Shown: in pieces, positions 21,447 through 28,827 of the stretch
How the letters are laid out: each line of letters opens with the position of its first letter
Numbering within the stretch: the first letter of the stretch is position 1
Source: Actinomycetes bacterium
GTDB lineage: Bacteria > Actinomycetota > Actinomycetes > Propionibacteriales > Propionibacteriaceae
Direction: 5' to 3'
DNA: 29,614 nt
Assembly: GCA_023393755.1 (NCBI GenBank)
Contig: JAEXCA010000226.1
Coordinates: forward strand, 1 to 29,614
Translations under genes and position numbers: made by a program
The notes under the pieces: model-generated
Database searches by the model: none
What the model saw: the letters and a program-made list of their open reading frames with translations, nothing else
Told to the model about the DNA's origin: nothing

Positions 21447-23066
21447 CTACTCGGCCGCCATGTGGGGGTAGCCGATGGTGGTGGGCGAGAGCAGCGCCTC
21501 CTTGACGGCGCGGGGGCTGACCCAGCGCATCAGGTTCCACAGCGAGCCGGCCTTGTCGTTGGTGCCGGACGCGCGGGCGCCGCCGAACGGCTGCTGCCCG
21601 ACCACCGCGCCGGTCGGCTTGTCGTTGAGGTAGAAGTTGCCCGCCGCCTGCCGCAGCTTCAGCGAGGCCTCGGCCAGCACGGTCCGGTCGGTGGCGAACA
21701 CCGCGCCGGTCAGCGCGTAGGTCGAGGTCCGGTCGATCAGCTCCAGGGTCGCCGACCAGTCGGCGTCCTCGTAGACGTAGATACCCAGCAGCGGCCCGAA
21801 GTACTCGACGTTCAGGATCTCCTGCTCCGGGTTGTCGGTGACCGCGAGGGTCGGACGGACGAACCACCCCTCCGACCGGTCGTAGCTACCGCCGGCGATC
21901 AGGTCGACATCGGAGGCGGCCTTGGCCCGGTCGATCGCGCCGGCGAGCTTGTCGAAGGCGCGTTCGTCGATCACCGCGGAGGTGAAGTTCGAGAAATCGC
22001 GGACATCGCCCACCTTCAACTCCTCGGTGCGGGCGACCAACTCGTCCCGCAGCCCGGCCTCCCACAGCGAGCGCGGCAGGTAGCAGCGGGACGCCGCCGA
22101 GCACTTCTGACCGGAGTACTCGAAGGCACCGCGGACCAGCGCGGTGACCAGCGCGGTCGGGTCGGCGGACGGGTGCGCGACCACGAAGTCCTTGCCGCCG
22201 GTCTCCCCCACCAGTCGCGGGTAGGACCGGTACCGGGCGATGTTCTGCCCCACCTCGCCCCACAGCTGCTGGAACACCCGGGTCGAGCCGGTGAAGTGGA
22301 TCCCGGCCAGATCGGGATCGGCCAGCACCACGTCCGACACGGTCGCGCCGTGGCCGGGCAGCATGGTGATGACGCCCTCGGGCAGGCCGGCCTCGGTCAG
22401 CAGATCCATCCAGAACTTCGCGGCGTAGGTCTGGGTGAGCGCCGGCTTCCACACCACGGTGTTGCCCATCAGCGCCGGGGCGGTCGGTAGGTTGCCGGCG
22501 ATCGCGGTGAAGTTGAACGGGGTGATCGCGTAGACGAAGCCGTCCAGCGGGCGGTAGTCCATCCGGTTCCACACCGTCGGGGAGGAGATCGGCTGGTTGG
22601 CATGCAGTTCGCGGGCGAAGGCGACATTGAACCGCAGGAAGTCGATCAGCTCGCAGGCCGAATCGATCTCGGCCTGCTGGACGGTCTTGCCCTGGCCCAG
22701 CATGGTGGCGGCGTTCAGCCGGTCACGCCAGGGGCCGGCGAGCAGTTCGGCGGCCTTCAGGAAGACCGCGGCGCGCTCGTCGAAGTCGAGTCCGGCCCAG
22801 CCCGGCTTGGCCTCGCGGGCGGCCGCCACCGCCGCCTCGGCGTCCTCGGTGGTGGCCTGATGGACGCGGGCCAGCAGGGTGCCGTGATCGGAGGGCGCGT
22901 GCACTTCGTAGGTCTCCCCGCCGCCGGAGCCCACCTCGATCGGCTCGGCCGGCAGGGTCTCCAGCGTCCGCTTCAGCGACACCCGCTCGACGCTGCCGGG
23001 GGCGTAGCCTCGCACCGGCTCGTTGGCCGGCAGCGGCACCCTGGTGATCGCCTCGATCGCGCTCAT
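21447..23066 (-). CDS. pruA: L-glutamate gamma-semialdehyde (1-pyrroline-5-carboxylate) dehydrogenase
   Basis: This enzyme oxidises glutamate semialdehyde, from proline or ornithine breakdown, to glutamate with NAD+. The 539-residue protein matches the stand-alone class of about 540 residues: ITPFNFTAIAGNLP (181-194), VVWKPA with K207, FTGST (258-262), the general base E288 in GETGGKD, and the catalytic C322 in EYSGQKCSAASR; PFGGARASGTNDKAG is the C-terminal signature. The ATG at 23066 has AGAGGAG 7 nt upstream. It starts 4 nt after the VOC gene stop, so both form an operon. No proline dehydrogenase gene is in the window, so the donor reaction is encoded elsewhere. Confidence 0.95.
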   Translation of the reverse strand: MSAIEAITRVPLPANEPVRGYAPGSVERVSLKRTLETLPAEPIEVGSGGGETYEVHAPSDHGTLLARVHQATTEDAEAAVAAAREAKPGWAGLDFDERAAVFLKAAELLAGPWRDRLNAATMLGQGKTVQQAEIDSACELIDFLRFNVAFARELHANQPISSPTVWNRMDYRPLDGFVYAITPFNFTAIAGNLPTAPALMGNTVVWKPALTQTYAAKFWMDLLTEAGLPEGVITMLPGHGATVSDVVLADPDLAGIHFTGSTRVFQQLWGEVGQNIARYRSYPRLVGETGGKDFVVAHPSADPTALVTALVRGAFEYSGQKCSAASRCYLPRSLWEAGLRDELVARTEELKVGDVRDFSNFTSAVIDERAFDKLAGAIDRAKAASDVDLIAGGSYDRSEGWFVRPTLAVTDNPEQEILNVEYFGPLLGIYVYEDADWSATLELIDRTSTYALTGAVFATDRTVLAEASLKLRQAAGNFYLNDKPTGAVVGQQPFGGARASGTNDKAGSLWNLMRWVSPRAVKEALLSPTTIGYPHMAAE

Positions 23067-23070
23067 CTCA

Positions 23071-23523
23071 CTACTCCTCTTCGGCTGGCGTGCGTCGAAC
23101 CTCAAGAATCACCTTAGTGAGGTGCCGGGTGTCGAAGTAGGCAAACCCGGAACCATCCCCGCGCAACCCGCGGGAGATCACGTCCAGGCCCAGTTCACGG
23201 CCGGCCGCCTCCGCCCCGGGCAGATCGTCCACCTCGAACCCGAGGTGGTAGACCCCCTCGCCGTGCTCGTCGAGGAAGCGTCGCTGCGGGGTGTCCTCCG
23301 GGCCGGGCTGGCAGAGCTGGAGCTGAACGTTCTGCAGGTCGCAGCACTTGTAGCGCAGGTTCGCCGACCCCACCGGATCGGGCACCTCCAGTTCCAGGTA
23401 CGGCCCATGGCTCGGATAGTCCTGCCAGCCGGTCACCCCCAGCCGCTCATAGGCCGCGATCGCACTGTCGAACTCGTTGACCACGATGCAGATGTGGTGA
23501 AGTTGGCGGAACAGGGCGGCCAC
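23071..23523 (-). CDS. VOC superfamily protein (methylmalonyl-CoA epimerase-like)
   Basis: This 150-residue protein has two beta-alpha-beta-beta-beta modules of the vicinal-oxygen-chelate fold. Lining it up with the epimerase of Propionibacterium from memory places all four metal ligands: H9 (LHHICIVV), Q69 (VQLQLCQP), H93 (GVYHLGFEVDD) and E141 (VILEV). That makes a metal-dependent epimerase or related enzyme plausible, and a methylmalonyl-CoA step would suit a propionate metabolism. However, the central part differs, and the neighbour is proline catabolism rather than a mutase, so the substrate is open. The start is GTG at 23523 with GGAGG 5 nt upstream. It is the first gene of an operon with pruA. 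Confidence 0.8.
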   Translation of the reverse strand: MAALFRQLHHICIVVNEFDSAIAAYERLGVTGWQDYPSHGPYLELEVPDPVGSANLRYKCCDLQNVQLQLCQPGPEDTPQRRFLDEHGEGVYHLGFEVDDLPGAEAAGRELGLDVISRGLRGDGSGFAYFDTRHLTKVILEVRRTPAEEE

Positions 23524-23621
23524 GTTTTCCTCCGTCTCGTCTCCTGGCTAGCCACGAGACTGTTGTGCACTCATTCGTGTACCCGGGAAAGAAGCGGGAA
23601 TGACTGGCCGTGGTCGCCCGC

Positions 23622-24131
23622 TCACCGCTCACGACCCCACCTCCTTGCGACGGCAATGAGCCAGCCCGAGAGCGTCGGCGACGACTGCGAAGCCGGCAAC
23701 CGGCCGTGACGAGCTCGGCGACCGCCCCCGCCATGTCCTCGATCGGCCGGATTGACACGATGCAGGTAGTAGAGGTCGAACGCGTCCACCCCGAGGCGAC
23801 GAAGCGAGGCCTCGGCGGCTGCGCGCACCTGCTCGGGCCGCGCGATCTGGCCCTGCCGACCGCCGTGATCGTCGAACACATGGTTGAACTTGGTCGCGAT
23901 GGTGACCTCTCCCGCGAACGGCGCCAGCGCCTCACCGACCAGGATCTCGTTCTCCCACGGGCCGTACCCATCGGCGGTGTCGAAGAACGTGACCCCCAGT
24001 TCCACCCCGTGGCGGATGACCCGGATCGCCTCGTCCCTGCCGAGCCCCCGCCCGTAGCCGCTGGTCAGGCCCATGCAGCCGTACCCGACCGCCGACACCT
24101 CCAGGTCCCTGCCGAGTCTTCGCGATCGCAC
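23622..24131 (-). pseudogene. Truncated and frameshifted aldo/keto reductase
   Basis: The first 128 residues are a clean aldo/keto reductase N-terminal half with all four catalytic residues: D51, Y56, K81 and H124, and VGYGCMGL near 15-22. After HRVNP (about 23745-23750) the family sequence continues in another frame as PIEDMAGAVAELVTAG, which implies loss of about 5 bases against the usual spacing. Beyond that, no frame contains the C-terminal half with the NADPH-binding site; the next gene starts at 23523. A normal member has about 320-340 residues. The start (GTG at 24131 with GGAGGAGGAG upstream) is intact. Expression of a 169-residue fragment is possible, but it would lack cofactor binding. 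A sequencing error could explain the shift but not the missing half. Confidence 0.8.
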
Positions 24132-24252
24132 CCCGCTCCTCCTCCGCCACCGAGATATGTATGCGAATCTGAATACGACAGCTCGGGATGGCTGGGTGGG
24201 GGACGGCCGGTGGTGGCTGGAGTTCCCGCCCCACCGCGAGGATCAACTCTGC

Positions 24253-24258
24253 CAAGAT
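24253..24258 (+). promoter_or_regulatory. -10-like hexamer, leaderless type, for the S51 peptidase gene
   Basis: CAAGAT is followed by GGACGT and the ATG at 24265. It departs from TANNNT at the first base but has the same 6-nt spacing as the other leaderless candidates. Confidence 0.35.
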
Positions 24259-24264
24259 GGACGT

Positions 24265-24981
24265 ATGACCACGCACATCCTCGCGATGGGCGGCGGCGGG
24301 TTCTCGATGTCGCCGACCGGCGCGCCGACCAATCTCGACCGCTATCTGCTGGAACTCTCGGGCAAGCAGTCACCGCTGGTCTGCTTCGCCCCCACTGCCT
24401 CGGCGGACGACCCTCACTACGTCAACCGCTTCCTGCTCGCCTACGGCACCCTCGGCGTACGCACCATGGTGCTCAGCCTGTGGGAGGGAGGCTCCGGCCA
24501 CTCGGTCGCCCGGCTGGCCGAGGCGGACGTGGTGCTGGTCGGCGGCGGCCACACCGTGAACCTGATGGCACTGTGGGACGCCCACGGCGTGTCGACGGCG
24601 CTACGGGAGCGGGCAGCCCGGGGTGACGTGGTGCTCGGCGGGGTCTCGGCGGGCGGGAACTGCTGGCACGAGGGCTGCATCACCGACTCGTTCGGCCCGT
24701 TGCGGGCCTGGCGGGGAGGCCTGGGGCTGGTGCCGGGCAGCTTCTGCCCCCACTTCGACGGCGAGGCCGAGCGGGCGCCGTCCTACACCACGGCTGTGGC
24801 GGCCGGTGACCTGCCGGCGGGTTTCGCGGCGGACGACGGCGCGGCCGTCCACTACCTCGACGGCGGTCCGCACGCCTTCGTGGCCGAGGCGCCCGGCCAG
24901 CGGGTCTACCGGGTGATGCCGTCCGACCTGCCGACCGCCTCCGGGGTGCTGGTCGAGCCGCAGCAGATGACGGTGCTCTGA
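24265..24981 (+). CDS. Peptidase S51 family protein (peptidase E / cyanophycinase-like)
   Basis: The 238-residue protein has a Rossmann-like class I amidotransferase fold with serine nucleophile S128 in LGGVSAGGNCW, preceded by VVLVGGGHTVNLMALW (90-104), and H163 in FCPHFDGE as the likely catalytic His. These are hallmarks of dipeptidase E and cyanophycinase relatives, which release N-terminal Asp or beta-Asp residues; the real substrate is not evident. It lacks a signal peptide and is probably cytosolic. The ATG at 24265 is preferred over upstream in-frame codons because homology starts with MTTHILAMGGGG and a -10-like hexamer ends 6 nt before it. It is divergent from the broken reductase. 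Confidence 0.88.
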   Translation: MTTHILAMGGGGFSMSPTGAPTNLDRYLLELSGKQSPLVCFAPTASADDPHYVNRFLLAYGTLGVRTMVLSLWEGGSGHSVARLAEADVVLVGGGHTVNLMALWDAHGVSTALRERAARGDVVLGGVSAGGNCWHEGCITDSFGPLRAWRGGLGLVPGSFCPHFDGEAERAPSYTTAVAAGDLPAGFAADDGAAVHYLDGGPHAFVAEAPGQRVYRVMPSDLPTASGVLVEPQQMTVL

Positions 24982-25030
24982 GCCGTCGGGCGACCAGCCG
25001 TCCACCGGTTGCGACCGGCTCAACCGGCGG

Positions 25031-25444
25031 TCAGCGGAAGATCACCGTCCGCTGCACCACGAAGTTCACCGTGGTGGCGACCCCCTGGGCGATCACGAAG
25101 CCGATGGTGTTGGCCAGCGGCAGGTTTCCGCCCCAGGCCAGCGCCCACGGGTAGAGCAGTGCGAACAGCCCCACCTGCACGGCGAAGGTCACCGCGTACA
25201 GGGCGATCACCGCGGCGAACCGGCGCCTGCTCGGCTCCGCCTGGAAGGTCCAGCGGCGGTTGATCAGGTAGGCGGTCGTGGTGCCGGCGACGAAGGAGAG
25301 CGCCTTGGCCAGCCGGGGCTCCAGGCCCAGGGCGGAGAGCGCCATCAGCAGCCCGTAGTCGACCACCGCCGACACTCCCCCGGTCGCCACGAAGCGCAGC
25401 AACTGCGTGGCCAGCGGAAGCCGGGCCGGTCGCCCGGTGATCAC
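25031..25444 (-). CDS. GtrA-like family membrane protein
   Basis: The 137-residue protein has four hydrophobic segments (about 12-32, 38-58, 77-98 and 108-130) and GtrA landmarks: LLRFVATGGVSAVVDYGLL near the N terminus, the Y-L-I-N-R-x-W-T-F motif in the middle and NFVVQRTVIF at the end. GtrA proteins are thought to flip polyprenyl-linked sugars for envelope glycan modification. The start is GTG at 25444, overlapping the stop of the PH-domain gene as GTGA. No separate promoter is apparent, so it belongs to the birA-PH-gtrA unit. Confidence 0.9.
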   Translation of the reverse strand: MITGRPARLPLATQLLRFVATGGVSAVVDYGLLMALSALGLEPRLAKALSFVAGTTTAYLINRRWTFQAEPSRRRFAAVIALYAVTFAVQVGLFALLYPWALAWGGNLPLANTIGFVIAQGVATTVNFVVQRTVIFR

Positions 25445-25974
25445 TCGCCCGCGTCCGGCGGCCGGGCGGCCCGCTCGTCGTCGCCGAACAGCAGTTCGGT
25501 CATCACCACGTGCACCCGCTCCACGTCGGGGATGTCGTGCAGTTCGACCGGCGCCTCGGCGGCGGTGGTGAGCTGCAGCGTGCCGCAGCCGAGCATCCGG
25601 TCCAGCAGGCTGCGTTCGTAGGCGACATTGTTGATCCGGCTGAGCGGCAGGTCGTGGCCGGTCTTGTTGATGATGCCGCGGCGGGTGATGATCCGGCGGT
25701 TGGTCAGGGTGTACGTCGTGGTGAGCCAGCGCAGGTAGGGCAGCAGCACCCAGCCGGCGAACACCAGCAGGGCCACCCCGAGCAGCACCCAGCCCGCCCA
25801 GGGTTGCCAGTCCGGCGGTGCCGCCGCCAGCGCGACCCCGGTCAGCACCGCGGTGATCAGCAGCACCAGCGCCGGCCCGACCAGCGCCTTGCCGTGGGTA
25901 CGAAGGTGCAGCACCTCGACCTCGTCGGCTCCGAGGTATTTGCTTGGCAGGCCCACGTCCCCATCGTTCCACAT
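25441..25974 (-). CDS. PH-domain (bPH2 / DUF304) membrane protein
   Basis: The 177-residue protein has two adjacent membrane segments (about 30-50 and 57-78) followed by a bacterial PH2 domain with the family motif YTLTNRRIITRRGIINKTGHDLPLSRINNV. Members are membrane-anchored and of unknown biochemical role. The ATG at 25974 lies 14 nt after the birA stop without a clear Shine-Dalgarno; a GTG six codons in is another option, also without a strong site. Read-through translation from birA would supply ribosomes. The C-terminal end overlaps gtrA. Its location between birA and gtrA is common in actinobacteria. Confidence 0.87.
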   Translation of the reverse strand: MWNDGDVGLPSKYLGADEVEVLHLRTHGKALVGPALVLLITAVLTGVALAAAPPDWQPWAGWVLLGVALLVFAGWVLLPYLRWLTTTYTLTNRRIITRRGIINKTGHDLPLSRINNVAYERSLLDRMLGCGTLQLTTAAEAPVELHDIPDVERVHVVMTELLFGDDERAARPPDAGE

Positions 25975-25988
25975 CGAGGGAAACCGGC

Positions 25989-26759
25989 TCACCGCAGGTG
26001 CCACACGTCCCCGGCGGAGAAGCCCCGCACCCGTTCGCCGGTGCGCACCAGCAGTTGCCCGTCCGGGTCGATGCCCACCGCCACGCCCTCGACGCTGTCG
26101 GTCTCGCTGATCACCACCCGCACCGCGCGCCCCAGGGTGTCGCAGCGCTCGGCGTAGGCCTCCCGCAGGTCCTCCCCGGCCGCCCATGCGCCGTACCAGC
26201 GCTCGAACGCCAGCAGTACCTCCCGGACGACCTCTCCCGGCACCACCTCGGCGCCGGCCAGCGCCAGGGAGGTGGCGGTGGGGACGGGAAGCTCGTCCTG
26301 GCTCAGCAGGGTGTTGATCCCCATCCCGATCACCACCGCCGGTGGGGTTCCCTCCACCCGCTCGGCGAGGATGCCGCACACCTTGCGCTGATCGATCAGG
26401 ACGTCGTTGGGCCACTTCAGCCGGGCGTCCACGCCGGTCGCGGAGCGCAGCCCGTCCACCACCGCCAGCCCGGCGACCAGCGGCAGCCACAGCCAGCGCT
26501 GGGGTGGGACGGACGGCGGCCGCAGCAGCACCGAGACCGCCACCGCCCGGCCGGGCGGGGCCTCCCACACCCGGGTGAACCGGCCCCGCCCCCGGCTCTG
26601 GTGGTCGGCCACCAGCACGCCGCCGGAGGGTGCGCCGGCGCGCGCCCTCGCGCCCAGCTCGGCGTTGGTCGAGCCGATCCGGGCGACCGTCTCGATCTGC
26701 TGCCACAGCCCACCGGTGAGTTCGCCGGCAAGCCATTCCGCGTCAATCAGGGGATCCAC
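25989..26759 (-). CDS. birA: Biotin--[acetyl-CoA-carboxylase] ligase
   Basis: BirA activates biotin to biotinyl-AMP and attaches it to carboxyl carrier proteins. The 256-residue protein has STN (30-32), HQSRGRGR (53-60, the adenylate-binding loop), KWPND (115-119) and GMGIN (145-149), then the small SH3-like C domain. It lacks the N-terminal DNA-binding domain of the E. coli repressor type, so it should be ligase only. It is divergent from accD, whose complex needs a biotinylated alpha subunit (not in the window). The GTG at 26759 has TAGGGT exactly 6 nt before it and no Shine-Dalgarno, so a leaderless mRNA is expected. Confidence 0.94.
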   Translation of the reverse strand: MDPLIDAEWLAGELTGGLWQQIETVARIGSTNAELGARARAGAPSGGVLVADHQSRGRGRFTRVWEAPPGRAVAVSVLLRPPSVPPQRWLWLPLVAGLAVVDGLRSATGVDARLKWPNDVLIDQRKVCGILAERVEGTPPAVVIGMGINTLLSQDELPVPTATSLALAGAEVVPGEVVREVLLAFERWYGAWAAGEDLREAYAERCDTLGRAVRVVISETDSVEGVAVGIDPDGQLLVRTGERVRGFSAGDVWHLR

Positions 26760-26765
26760 GCCGGC

Positions 26766-26771
26766 ACCCTA
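26766..26771 (-). promoter_or_regulatory. -10 hexamer of birA, leaderless type
   Basis: On the minus strand TAGGGT is followed by GCCGGC and the GTG at 26759. Confidence 0.5.
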
Positions 26772-26874
26772 TCGGCCGCTGATCGGACGACCACCCCCGG
26801 TGGCGGCGCGCTCCCGATCCGGCTCATGGCCGCGGCCGGACCGGGGACACCTGCCAAACCCGCGACCGAGGGCC

Positions 26875-26880
26875 TATCGT
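26875..26880 (+). promoter_or_regulatory. -10 hexamer of accD, leaderless type
   Basis: TATCGT is followed by GCGCGT and the ATG at 26887. The birA and accD promoters share a 127-bp divergent region. Confidence 0.55.
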
Positions 26881-26886
26881 GCGCGT

Positions 26887-28461
26887 ATGGGGATGGATGT
26901 CCACACCACCGCCGGGAAGCTCGCCGACCTGACGAACCGCCGCGCCGAAGCGCTCAATCCCAGCCCGCCCGAGGCGGTGGAGAAGGTGCACGCCCAGGGC
27001 AAGCTGACCGCCCGGGAGCGCATCCTCGCCCTGCTGGACGAGGGCAGCTTCGCCGAGTTCGATCGCTTCGCCCGGCACCGCGCGACCGCCTTCGGGATGG
27101 ACGCCAAACGTCCCTACACCGACGGCGTGATCACCGGCGTCGGCGCCATCCACGGCCGTCCGGTCTGCGTCTTCTCCCAGGACGTCACCCTGTTCGGCGG
27201 CGCTCTGGGCGAGGTGTACGGCGAGAAGATCGTCAAGATCCTCGACTTCGCGATCTCCACCGGCTGCCCGATCATCGGGATCAACGAGGGCGGTGGCGCC
27301 CGCATCCAGGAGGGCGTGGTCTCGCTCGACCTCTACTCCCGGATCTTCCGCCGCAACACCCTGGCTTCGGGGGTGATCCCGCAGATCTCGCTGATCATGG
27401 GCGCCGCGGCCGGCGGGCACGTCTACTCCCCCGCGCTGACCGACTTCATCGTGATGGGCGACCAGACCTCGCAGATGTTCATCACCGGCCCGTCGGTGAT
27501 CAAGACGGTCACCGGTGAGGACGTCACCATGGAGGAACTGGGCGGCGGACGCACCCATTCCACCAAATCGGGCAACTCCCACTACCTGGCCGCCGACGAG
27601 GCGGACGCCATCGAGTACGTCCGGGAACTGCTGACCTACCTGCCGCAGAACAACCTGGAGGATCCGCCGGTCTACGACGAGACTGAGGCCGATCTCACCA
27701 TCACCGACCACGACCGGACGCTGGACACGATCATCCCCGACTCGCCGAACCAGCCGTACGACATGCACGAAGTGGTCCGCCGGGTGCTGGACGACGACGA
27801 GTTCCTCGAGGTCCACGCCCTCTACGCGCCCAACATCCTGTGCGGCTTCGGCCGGGTCGAGGGCCGGGCGGTCGGGATCATCGCCAACCAGCCGCTGGTC
27901 TACGCCGGCTGCCTGGACATCAGGGCCTCGGAGAAGGCGGCCCGGTTCGTCCGCACCTGTGCCGCGTTCAACCTCCCGATCCTCACCTTCGTGGACGTCC
28001 CCGGCTTCCTGCCCGGCACCGATCAGGAGTGGGACGGGATCATCCGGCGGGGAGCCAAGCTGCTCTACGCCTACGCCGAGGCCACCGTCCCGCTGGTCAC
28101 CGTGATCACCCGGAAGGCCTACGGCGGTGCCTACTGCGTGATGGGCTCCAAGCCGCTGGGCGCCGACGTCAACCTGGCCTGGCCGACCGCCCAGATCGCG
28201 GTGATGGGCGCGGAGGGTGCGGTGAACATCCTCTACCGGCGGGAACTGGCCGACGCCGACGACCCGGACGCCCGCCGCGCCGAACTCGTCGCCGAGTACG
28301 ACGACGAGCTGGCCAACCCCTATGTGGCCGCCGAGCGGGGTTCGATCGACAAGGTGATCTTCCCGCACGAGACCCGCGCCCAGGTGATCCGGGTGCTGCG
28401 GCTGCTGCGCACCAAGCGCCAGCAACTGCCGCCCAAGAAGCACGGGAACATCCCGCTGTGA
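26887..28461 (+). CDS. accD: Acyl-CoA (propionyl-CoA) carboxylase beta subunit
   Basis: This is the carboxyltransferase subunit that moves CO2 from biotin to acetyl- or propionyl-CoA, giving malonyl- or methylmalonyl-CoA. The 524-residue protein is full length, with two crotonase-like halves and oxyanion-hole glycines in INEGGGARIQEG (N half) and TRKAYGGAYCVMGSK (C half), plus GHVYSPALTDFI and VDVPGFLPGTDQE. It resembles the AccD5/PccB class, but residues that set the acyl chain preference cannot be judged by eye. The ATG at 26887 follows TATCGT at 6 nt, so the mRNA is probably leaderless. It overlaps accE as GTGA (28458-28461). Confidence 0.94.
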   Translation: MGMDVHTTAGKLADLTNRRAEALNPSPPEAVEKVHAQGKLTARERILALLDEGSFAEFDRFARHRATAFGMDAKRPYTDGVITGVGAIHGRPVCVFSQDVTLFGGALGEVYGEKIVKILDFAISTGCPIIGINEGGGARIQEGVVSLDLYSRIFRRNTLASGVIPQISLIMGAAAGGHVYSPALTDFIVMGDQTSQMFITGPSVIKTVTGEDVTMEELGGGRTHSTKSGNSHYLAADEADAIEYVRELLTYLPQNNLEDPPVYDETEADLTITDHDRTLDTIIPDSPNQPYDMHEVVRRVLDDDEFLEVHALYAPNILCGFGRVEGRAVGIIANQPLVYAGCLDIRASEKAARFVRTCAAFNLPILTFVDVPGFLPGTDQEWDGIIRRGAKLLYAYAEATVPLVTVITRKAYGGAYCVMGSKPLGADVNLAWPTAQIAVMGAEGAVNILYRRELADADDPDARRAELVAEYDDELANPYVAAERGSIDKVIFPHETRAQVIRVLRLLRTKRQQLPPKKHGNIPL

Positions 28462-28589
28462 GCACCCCACAACGTTCCTCTCCCCCGCTGCGCTCCCCCG
28501 AACAACGCCGCGGGGACCCCGCTGTGAGCACCCCACGACGTTCCTCTCCTCCGCTGCGCTCCCCCGAACAACGCCGCGGGGACCCCGCT
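28458..28589 (+). repeat. 66-bp tandem duplication at the start of accE
   Basis: Copies at 28458-28523 and 28524-28589 differ at only two bases. Each begins with GTGAGCACCCCAC and ends with GGGGACCCCGCT. The six bases CCCGCT also precede copy 1 at the accD end, so the duplication may have begun in the last accD codons. The length is a multiple of 3, keeping accE in frame. Confidence 0.95.
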
Positions 28590-28811
28590 GGGACCGCCGA
28601 CGACGTCACGCTGGAGATCCGCGCCGGTCACCCCACCGACACCGAACTGGCCGCCCTGACCGCGGTGGTGGTCGCGTTGCGCCGTGAGCGCCCTATCCCG
28701 CACCAGCCGTTGGCCAGTACGCTGGCCGGCGGCTGGCGTTCGTACTGGCACACCGTACGGACGCCCGTCGTCCCGGGTCGCGAGGCCTGGCGAAGCAGCT
28801 TCCGCATCTGA
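28458..28811 (+). CDS. accE: Acyl-CoA carboxylase epsilon subunit with duplicated N-terminal segment
   Basis: The C-terminal 70 residues fit the small actinobacterial epsilon subunit: VTLEIRAGHPTDTELAALTAVV and a Trp-rich end (GREAWRSSFRI). Epsilon binds the beta core and stabilises the carboxylase complex. From the GTG at 28458, overlapping the accD stop, the protein has 117 residues and begins with two copies of a 22-residue Ser/Pro/Arg-rich unit (STPQRSSPPLRSPEQRRGDP), encoded by a 66-bp tandem repeat. The repeat also duplicates the GTG, so a start at 28524 (95 residues) is equally possible. Family members are about 60-100 residues, hence the N-terminal repeats are probably an insertion and disordered. 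Confidence 0.82.
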   Translation: MSTPQRSSPPLRSPEQRRGDPAVSTPRRSSPPLRSPEQRRGDPAGTADDVTLEIRAGHPTDTELAALTAVVVALRRERPIPHQPLASTLAGGWRSYWHTVRTPVVPGREAWRSSFRI

Positions 28812-28827
28812 GAGAGGGACCGAAGCT

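Noticed and set aside
21172..21867. In-frame upstream extension of purK with repeated GSLVRRGPGD peptides
   Set aside because: The peptide repeats come from the 30-bp tandem array, the extension overlaps the pruA gene end, and the purK homology and a leaderless promoter begin at 21171.
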